Source: Pseudomonadota bacterium (GTDB lineage: Bacteria; Pseudomonadota; Alphaproteobacteria; Reyranellales; Reyranellaceae). Taken from it: a stretch of DNA of 42,204 nt. The position numbers and the translations under genes were made by a program. Location: the NCBI GenBank assembly GCA_018240695.1, contig JAFEFH010000012.1:1-42204 (forward strand), given 5' to 3'. Shown one piece after another: positions 37,401 to 42,204 of the stretch (positions within the stretch are counted from its first letter, which is position 1; each line of letters opens with the position of its first letter). The notes under the pieces were generated by a model. It was given only the letters and a program-made list of their open reading frames with translations. It was not told the DNA's origin and did no database searches.

Positions 37401-37826
37401 ATGCCGATTGCCTTCGAACTCCGCCCCGCCGAAAAAGCCGATCTCGCCTTCTGCTGGCCGATCTATCGCGACGCCGTCCAGCCGCTGACGGCCAACTGGA
37501 AAGAGGCGGACCACCAGCGCGTCGTCGAAAAGGCGGTCGGCCATGCCGGCACCTCCATCCTACGATCGGACAATGCCAACAAGGGCTGGGTCGAAGTCTC
37601 CGAGAATGGCGGCTCTGTCGAGCTGAGGCAGCTCTTCATCGCGGCCGAGGCGCGCAACAAGGGCCTCGGCACCAGCTTCCTGAACTGGATGAAGGAACGC
37701 GCCGACCGCAAGCGCAAGGACCTGCTGGTCGAGCTGCCGGCCAACAGTCCGGCCCGCGCGCTCTGCGAGCGTCTCGGCTTCAAGGCGGTGAAGACCGCCG
37801 GCGACAAGGTGACAATGCGCTATTAG
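37401..37826 (+). CDS. GNAT family N-acetyltransferase
   Basis: The 141-residue protein has the GNAT fold. Motif A is LRQLFIAAEARNKGLGTSFLNWM (about 75-97), with the acetyl-CoA loop R-N-K-G-L-G. Motif B is LLVELPANSPARALCERLGFKAV. The acceptor is unknown. GC content is back to the chromosomal level, so it is not part of the island. The 146 bases before it (37255-37400) show no gene or clear promoter. A short hairpin follows. Confidence 0.88.
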   Translation: MPIAFELRPAEKADLAFCWPIYRDAVQPLTANWKEADHQRVVEKAVGHAGTSILRSDNANKGWVEVSENGGSVELRQLFIAAEARNKGLGTSFLNWMKERADRKRKDLLVELPANSPARALCERLGFKAVKTAGDKVTMRY

Positions 37827-37830
37827 CTAC

Positions 37831-37849
37831 GAGCGCGTCTGACGCGCTC
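37831..37849. terminator. hairpin between convergent GNAT and UbiD genes
   Basis: GAGCGCG (37831-37837) and CGCGCTC (37843-37849) form a 7-bp stem around TCTGA. It lies between the two stop codons, ending just before that of the UbiD-family gene. No U-run is visible, so it is a weak bidirectional terminator candidate. Confidence 0.4.
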
Positions 37850-39352
37850 TCAGCGCCAGATCTTCTTGCCGCTGCCCGGCAGTCCGAGTTCGCCCCACAT
37901 TCTGTCGACCTTCTCGACGACCGCCGGGTCCATCGCGATCTGGCGGCCCCATTCGCGGTTGGTTTCGCCCGGAAGCTTGTCGGTCGCGTCGAGGCCGATC
38001 TTCGAGCCGAGGCCCGAGACCGGACTCGCGAAGTCGAGATAGTCGATCGGCGTGTTCTCGATCACGGTGATGTCGCGCGCCGGGTCCATGCGGGTCGACA
38101 GCGCCCACATCACGTCCTTCCAGTTGCGCGCGTCGATGTCGGCGTCCACGACGATCACCCACTTGGTGTACATGAACTGCCGCAGATAGCTCCACACGCC
38201 CATCATCACGCGCTTGGCGTGGCCTGCGTAGGCCTTCTTCATCGACACCACGGCGATGCGATAGGAGCAGCCCTCGGGCGGCAGCCAGAAGTCGACGATC
38301 TCGGGGAACTGCTGCTGGAAGAGGGGGATGAACACCTCGTTCAGCGCCTCGCCCAGGACGCTGGGCTCGTCGGGCGGCCGGCCGGTGAAGGTCGAGAGGT
38401 AGATCGGCTTGCGGCGCATGGTGATCGCGCTGATCGTGAAGACCGGAAACTGCTCGACCGAGTTGTAGTAGCCGGTGTGGTCGCCGTACGGCCCCTCGTC
38501 GCCATAGTCGTCGAGGCTGACATGGCCCTCGAGCACGATCTCGGCCTCGGCGGGCACCTTGAGCGGCACCGTCTTGCAGTCGACCAACTCGACCTTCTTG
38601 CCGCGCAACAGGCCCGCGAACTGATACTCCGACAGCGTGTCGGGCACCGGCGTCACCGCCGCCAGGATCGTGCCGGGATCGGCGCCGATCACGACCGCCG
38701 CGGGCAGCGGCTCGCGCTTGCCGGCTTTCTGCCAGCGCTGGTGGTGCTGGGCGCCGCCGCGATGCTTCAGCCAGCGCATCAGCGTCGTGTTCCTGCCCGT
38801 CACCTGGAGACGGTAGATGCCGAGATTGTAGCTATCCTGCTTGTCGCCTTTCGGATTCGGGCCCTGCGTTACGACGAGCGGCCAGGTGATCAGCGGCGCG
38901 GGCTCGCCCGGCCAGCAGGTCTGGATCGGCAGCTTCGCCAAATCGATGTCGTCGCCGGTCAGCACGACTTCCTGGCAGGGCGCGGTGCCGACCGTCTTGG
39001 GCTTCATCGCCATCACGGTGCGCAGCATCGGCAGCATGTCGAGCGCCTCGCGCCAGCCGCCCGGCGGCTCGGGCTGGCGCAGGAAGGCCAGCGTCTCGCC
39101 GACGCCGCGCAGCTCGTGCGGCTCGCGGTCCATGCCCCAGGCGACGCGCTCGACCGTGCCGAACAGATTGACCAGCACGGGGATATCCGAACCCACCACG
39201 TTCTCGAACAGCACCGCCGGGCCCTGCTCGGCCAGTAGGCGCGTCTGGATCTCGGTCATCTCGAGATGCGGCGACACCGGCGCCGTCACGCGCACGAGGC
39301 GGCCGCTCTTTTCCAGACGGTCGATGAAATCGCGAAGCGAGGCGTAGGGCAT
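37850..39352 (-). CDS. UbiD family decarboxylase
   Basis: The 500-residue enzyme is a prenylated-FMN-dependent (de)carboxylase. The N-terminus [21 protein letters not shown] is typical. Other blocks are [20 protein letters not shown] (substrate and cofactor region), [43 protein letters not shown] and the catalytic loop [17 protein letters not shown] with its Glu and Asp. UbiD of ubiquinone synthesis and aromatic-acid decarboxylases both fit. The length agrees with UbiD proper. The prenyltransferase gene ubiX is not in the window. Confidence 0.93.
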   Translation of the reverse strand: MPYASLRDFIDRLEKSGRLVRVTAPVSPHLEMTEIQTRLLAEQGPAVLFENVVGSDIPVLVNLFGTVERVAWGMDREPHELRGVGETLAFLRQPEPPGGWREALDMLPMLRTVMAMKPKTVGTAPCQEVVLTGDDIDLAKLPIQTCWPGEPAPLITWPLVVTQGPNPKGDKQDSYNLGIYRLQVTGRNTTLMRWLKHRGGAQHHQRWQKAGKREPLPAAVVIGADPGTILAAVTPVPDTLSEYQFAGLLRGKKVELVDCKTVPLKVPAEAEIVLEGHVSLDDYGDEGPYGDHTGYYNSVEQFPVFTISAITMRRKPIYLSTFTGRPPDEPSVLGEALNEVFIPLFQQQFPEIVDFWLPPEGCSYRIAVVSMKKAYAGHAKRVMMGVWSYLRQFMYTKWVIVVDADIDARNWKDVMWALSTRMDPARDITVIENTPIDYLDFASPVSGLGSKIGLDATDKLPGETNREWGRQIAMDPAVVEKVDRMWGELGLPGSGKKIWR

Positions 39353-39382
39353 GATGGGAATGTCCTTTAGAGTGGCCCGCGC

Positions 39383-40108
39383 ATGAGATCAAACCGGGCC
39401 ATTCCCGCCGAATTCGAGGACCTGCTGAACCGCGAGGGGCGGCGCGTGCTGGCCGCCACGCACGACCTCTGCGGCGCGCTGGCTGATCCGAAGCGACGCT
39501 TCCTGATGCGCGACGACCTGCTCGACCGCGCCAAGGCGGCGAAGGTGCGCGGCGTGTTGCAGGCGGCATTGGCCGAGACGCTGGAGCCGCTCGACAAGCC
39601 GATCCCGCCCGAGAGCATCTGGGACATGACGCGCGACTATGGCGAGCTGCTGCCCAAGACTGCGCGCAGCCGCACGATCTTCTTCGACAGCCGCCGCGAG
39701 GCCGGTGTGAAGGCGGCGGAGAAAATCGGCCTCGCGCGGCTGATGCGCTCTGAAAGTTTCCGCGCCTTCGCCTCCGCGCTCGCCGGCCGCCCGCTGCGCC
39801 GCGGCTGGGGCACGCAGGTGCTGCGCTACGGGCCGGGCGACTATGCCGGGCCGCACAACGATCACCATCCGCAGAACGCGGCCGCGAAGAAGGGCTATAT
39901 CGACCTGCATGTCAGCCTGTGCACGCCGGGCGTCGCGCACCAGTGGCTGGTCTACTCACGCGCCGGCCACTTCAGCGAGATCGTCCCGATGGCGGCACCG
40001 GCCACGGTCACGGCCTACAGGTTGCCGTTCTGGCACTACACGACGCCGCTGGCCGGAACGGCGCGGGCGGCGCGCTGGGTTTTACTCGGTACGTTCCTGT
40101 ACCGATAG
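39383..40108 (+). CDS. predicted Fe(II)/2-oxoglutarate-type oxygenase
   Basis: The 241-residue protein has the facial-triad pattern of these oxygenases: HxD is His158-Asn-Asp160 in [10 protein letters not shown], the distal His is 218 in FWHYTTPL, and Arg231 (ARWVLLGTF) is in the place of the 2-oxoglutarate anchor. The N-terminal 130 residues are helical and unlike known members. No substrate is suggested. It diverges from the UbiD-family gene with 30 bases between starts and precedes the DUF899 gene. The family call is by motif only. Confidence 0.7.
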   Translation: MRSNRAIPAEFEDLLNREGRRVLAATHDLCGALADPKRRFLMRDDLLDRAKAAKVRGVLQAALAETLEPLDKPIPPESIWDMTRDYGELLPKTARSRTIFFDSRREAGVKAAEKIGLARLMRSESFRAFASALAGRPLRRGWGTQVLRYGPGDYAGPHNDHHPQNAAAKKGYIDLHVSLCTPGVAHQWLVYSRAGHFSEIVPMAAPATVTAYRLPFWHYTTPLAGTARAARWVLLGTFLYR

Positions 40109-40143
40109 AGGCAACCGCGCCAGCGCCCTGTCGTTTCCTCGAT

Positions 40144-40875
40144 ATGGCCGACGTTCTGCACCACCTGACCTTCCCGAACGAGACGCAGCGCTATCGCGAG
40201 GCCCGCAACGAGCTGCTGGCCGAGGAGATGGAGCTGCGCCGTCACCTGGAGCGTGTCGCGGCGCGCCGCCGGCTGCTGCCGCTCGGCGGCGAGGTGCCGG
40301 AAGACTATGGCTTCGACGCGCCGGGCGGCCAACGCCGCAAGTTCTCCGAGTTGTTCGCAACGAAGAAGGACACACTCGCCGTCTACAGCTTCATGTATGG
40401 GCCGGAACGGGCGCAGCCCTGTCCCGGTTGCACGCATTTCCTCGACGGCATCGACGGCTCGATGCCGCACATCCTCGAGCGCATCAATTTCGTCGTGGTC
40501 GCCAAGTCGCCGATCGAGCGGATCGTCGACTTCGCCAGGGAGCGCGGCTGGCGCCATCTGTCGTTCCTCTCGACCGCCGGCAACAGCTACTCGCGCGACT
40601 ATTTCGGCGATTCGACCAGCCTGTCGCCGCAGATGCGCGTGCAGCAGGAATTCAAGGACGGCGAGGAATGGGACATGCCGATCCTCAACGTCTTCCGCCG
40701 CCAGGGCGGGCCGAGCGGCGACACGATCCGGCATTTCTGGGGCTCGGAGATGCTCTACGTGCCGCCGGAAGCCGGCCAGCAATACCGGCACAACGACCTG
40801 CTCGATCCGCTGTGGAACATGCTCGACCTGTCGCCCGAGGGGCGCGGCGATTTCGAGCCGAAGCTCGTCTACTAG
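40144..40875 (+). CDS. DUF899 family thioredoxin-like protein
   Basis: The 243-residue protein matches the DUF899 family: LLAEEMELRRHLERVAARRR with LPLGGEVPEDYGFDA near the N-terminus, LAVYSFMYGPERAQPCPGCTHFLDGIDG (Cys93-Pro-Gly-Cys96 at the thioredoxin position), LSTAGNSYSRDYFGD and a C-terminal VFRRQGG region. The family resembles thioredoxin-fold proteins, and its activity is not established. It starts 35 bases after the oxygenase gene and its stop overlaps that of the convergent creA at CTAG. ATG 40144 is the start; earlier ones enter the oxygenase gene. Confidence 0.9.
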   Translation: MADVLHHLTFPNETQRYREARNELLAEEMELRRHLERVAARRRLLPLGGEVPEDYGFDAPGGQRRKFSELFATKKDTLAVYSFMYGPERAQPCPGCTHFLDGIDGSMPHILERINFVVVAKSPIERIVDFARERGWRHLSFLSTAGNSYSRDYFGDSTSLSPQMRVQQEFKDGEEWDMPILNVFRRQGGPSGDTIRHFWGSEMLYVPPEAGQQYRHNDLLDPLWNMLDLSPEGRGDFEPKLVY

Positions 40876-41330
40876 CGCTCGCCCACCGGCACGACGCTGA
40901 TCGAGTTGCGCGGGCTGCCGTCGATGATGCGGTCGGTGTAGACGAGATAGACCAGCGCCTTGCGCTTGGCGTCCCAGAAGCGCGTGACCTGCGTCGACTT
41001 GAAGATCAGCGAGGCGCGCTCGCTGAACACCTCGTGCGGGCTCTTGATCTTGTCGAGCTTGGCGATGTCGACCGGACCGACCTGGCGGCAGGCGATCGAG
41101 GCTTCGCCGGGATCTTCGGCCAGGCCGATGGCGCCCTTGATGCCGCCGGTGCGGGCGTGGCTCATGTAGCAGGTGACGCCCGGCACGTCGGGATCATCGA
41201 ACGCCTGCACCACGATCTTGTCGTTGGGCCCGAGCCACTTGAAGCGGTAGCCGACTGAGCCGATGTCCTCGGCTGACGCCGGTGTGGCAGCGGCGAAAGT
41301 GAGCAGGGCGGCGAGGACGAGGCGGCGCAT
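40872..41330 (-). CDS. CreA family protein
   Basis: The 152-residue exported protein has a signal peptide (MRRLVLAALLTFAAATPASA) and the CreA pattern: IGSVGYRFKWLGPNDKIVV, AFDDPDVPGVTCYMSHARTG, IACRQVGPVD and RFWDAKRKALVYLVYTDRII. The molecular function of CreA is unknown. It starts 2 bases after the EamA transporter stop and is probably cotranscribed with it. No creBCD genes are nearby, as is usual outside enterobacteria. Confidence 0.92.
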   Translation of the reverse strand: MRRLVLAALLTFAAATPASAEDIGSVGYRFKWLGPNDKIVVQAFDDPDVPGVTCYMSHARTGGIKGAIGLAEDPGEASIACRQVGPVDIAKLDKIKSPHEVFSERASLIFKSTQVTRFWDAKRKALVYLVYTDRIIDGSPRNSISVVPVGER

Positions 41331-41332
41331 CT

Positions 41333-42204
41333 TCAGGCTCCTTTGGCGGGCGGCCGTGTGGCCAGGAACAGTCCCGGCAGCACCAGCGCGATCCCGAGGA
41401 AATGGTACCACTGGGGCGTTTCGCCAAGGAGCGCCCACGCCATCAGCCCGACATAGGGCGGGCCGAGATAGAGCGAGATGCTGGTGCGCGACGGCCCGAG
41501 CTCGTGCACGCAGAAGGAATAGGCGGTGTAGGCGCCGACGCCGGGCACGACCGCCATCACCAGCCACACCGCCCACAGACGCCAGTCGCTGAAATCCGGC
41601 GGACCCCACAACACGGCCTCCCCGGCCGTGAACGGCAGCAGGATGATGCAGCCCGCGATCGAGGTGGCGCAGAGCCGCGCCGTCGGATCGAGCCGGCTCG
41701 GCCGATGCTTCAGCAGCACCGAGTAGAGGCCCCAGCTCATCGAGCCCGCCATCACCCAGAGATCGCCCACCGCGAAGCGCACCGCCAGCAGATTGCCGAG
41801 CTGGCCCTTGGCGAACACCGCCGCGACGCCCGCGAGACACAACAGGATGCCGGCGAGGCGGGCGGGCGTGAGCTTCTCCTTGTCGACGACCCGGCCCACG
41901 AGGACGACCAGGATCGGCGAGGCGGCGTAGATCAGGCCCATGTTCAGGGCCGGCACCGTGTGCGCGCCGATATAGACCCAGGCGCCGCAGATCCACATGC
42001 CGAGCGCGCCGAACAGGAAGAGGTCGGGCCATTCGCGCGCGATCGCGTCACGGCGCGCGGAGAGGGCCTTCCAGCAGAACGGCAGCAGGATCAGCGAGAC
42101 GAAGAACCAGCGGCCGAGCGCCAGCGCGTTGGCCGGCACGAACACCGCGTAGCGCGCCGCCAGCATGTTCACGCTGAACAGCGCCGGCGACAGCAGCAGC
42201 AGGA
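41333..42204 (-). CDS. EamA/DMT family transporter, truncated by the right edge
   Basis: The frame is open to base 42204, giving 290 C-terminal residues of a drug/metabolite transporter. The sequence includes VNMLAARYAVFVPANALALG, ALNMGLIYAASPILVVLVGR, LAGILLCLAGVAAVFAKG and GAYTAYSFCVHELGPSRTSI. About nine membrane segments in two EamA repeats are visible. The N-terminus is missing. The apparent start at 42172 is an internal GTG, because hydrophobic sequence continues upstream (LLLLSPALFS). It probably moves a small metabolite across the inner membrane. Confidence 0.87.
   Translation of the reverse strand, partial: LLLLSPALFSVNMLAARYAVFVPANALALGRWFFVSLILLPFCWKALSARRDAIAREWPDLFLFGALGMWICGAWVYIGAHTVPALNMGLIYAASPILVVLVGRVVDKEKLTPARLAGILLCLAGVAAVFAKGQLGNLLAVRFAVGDLWVMAGSMSWGLYSVLLKHRPSRLDPTARLCATSIAGCIILLPFTAGEAVLWGPPDFSDWRLWAVWLVMAVVPGVGAYTAYSFCVHELGPSRTSISLYLGPPYVGLMAWALLGETPQWYHFLGIALVLPGLFLATRPPAKGA

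Noticed and set aside
37401-37826. GNAT gene as an antitoxin or third gene of the AT-rich island
   Set aside because: Its GC content matches the chromosome and it is separated from the island by 146 bases, so it belongs to the backbone.

Overview
The window is about 42 kb of GC-rich, densely coding bacterial chromosome. Codon usage, genes overlapping by ATGA or TGATG, and the gene set (type 2 LeuA, TctC/Bug and DctP binding proteins, BtaA/BtaB, CoA transferase, UbiD, DUF2852) point to a free-living alphaproteobacterium, perhaps near Reyranella or Bradyrhizobium. That placement is an impression from the proteins, not a phylogeny. No rRNA, tRNA, CRISPR array, insertion sequence or prophage was recognised.

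Layout. 1-2412 (minus): an alkylation-repair operon (ogt, AlkA-type glycosylase, glutathione transferase) followed by a malonyl-CoA decarboxylase gene that runs off the left edge. 2489-4420 (plus): btaA and btaB for betaine lipid. 4470-6881: a PcaF-like thiolase and an OmpA-family protein. 6882-7187: a geneless stretch with palindromes and a dispersed repeat. 7188-11082 (minus): queA, tgt, a PncA-type nicotinamidase and a metallo-beta-lactamase-fold hydrolase. purD and xseA then diverge. 13942-16396 (plus): RraA-like protein, FAH-family protein and methyltransferase. 16393-18082 (minus): DUF1989 protein and serine hydrolase. 18128-21033: LpxH/PlcP-type metallophosphoesterase and GT4 glycosyltransferase, divergent from a diacylglycerol-kinase-like gene. 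21038-26999 (minus): lytic transglycosylase, PmbA/TldE with a histone-H1-like tail, small secreted protein, SGNH protein, and leuA behind a Leu-rich leader peptide. 27115-27855: two related small secreted proteins. 28028-31227: CoA transferase and two orphan solute-binding proteins. 31393-33594: small and hypothetical genes plus a TetR regulator. 33640-36155: MATE exporter and luciferase-like oxidoreductase. 36156-37260: an AT-richer two-gene island. 37401 to the end: GNAT, UbiD-family decarboxylase, an iron/2-oxoglutarate-type oxygenase, DUF899 protein, CreA and a truncated EamA transporter.

How the genes work together. The most coherent theme is membrane-lipid remodelling. A PlcP-type phosphoesterase can release diacylglycerol from phospholipids, an Agt-like glycosyltransferase and BtaA/BtaB can put phosphorus-free headgroups on it, and a DagK-like kinase can return it to phosphatidate. 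Both operons carry an upstream sequence resembling a Pho box with the expected 11-nt period. Other regulatory signals are a near-leaderless Leu leader ORF before leuA, and two copies of the bipartite motif ATGTTAA-N5-TTTACAT at the promoters of the TetR gene and the DUF2852 gene. The best candidate for an undescribed system is the 36.2-37.25 kb island. It encodes a small basic protein with a ubiquitin-like sequence pattern and a protein with a possible D...QxK nuclease-like motif.
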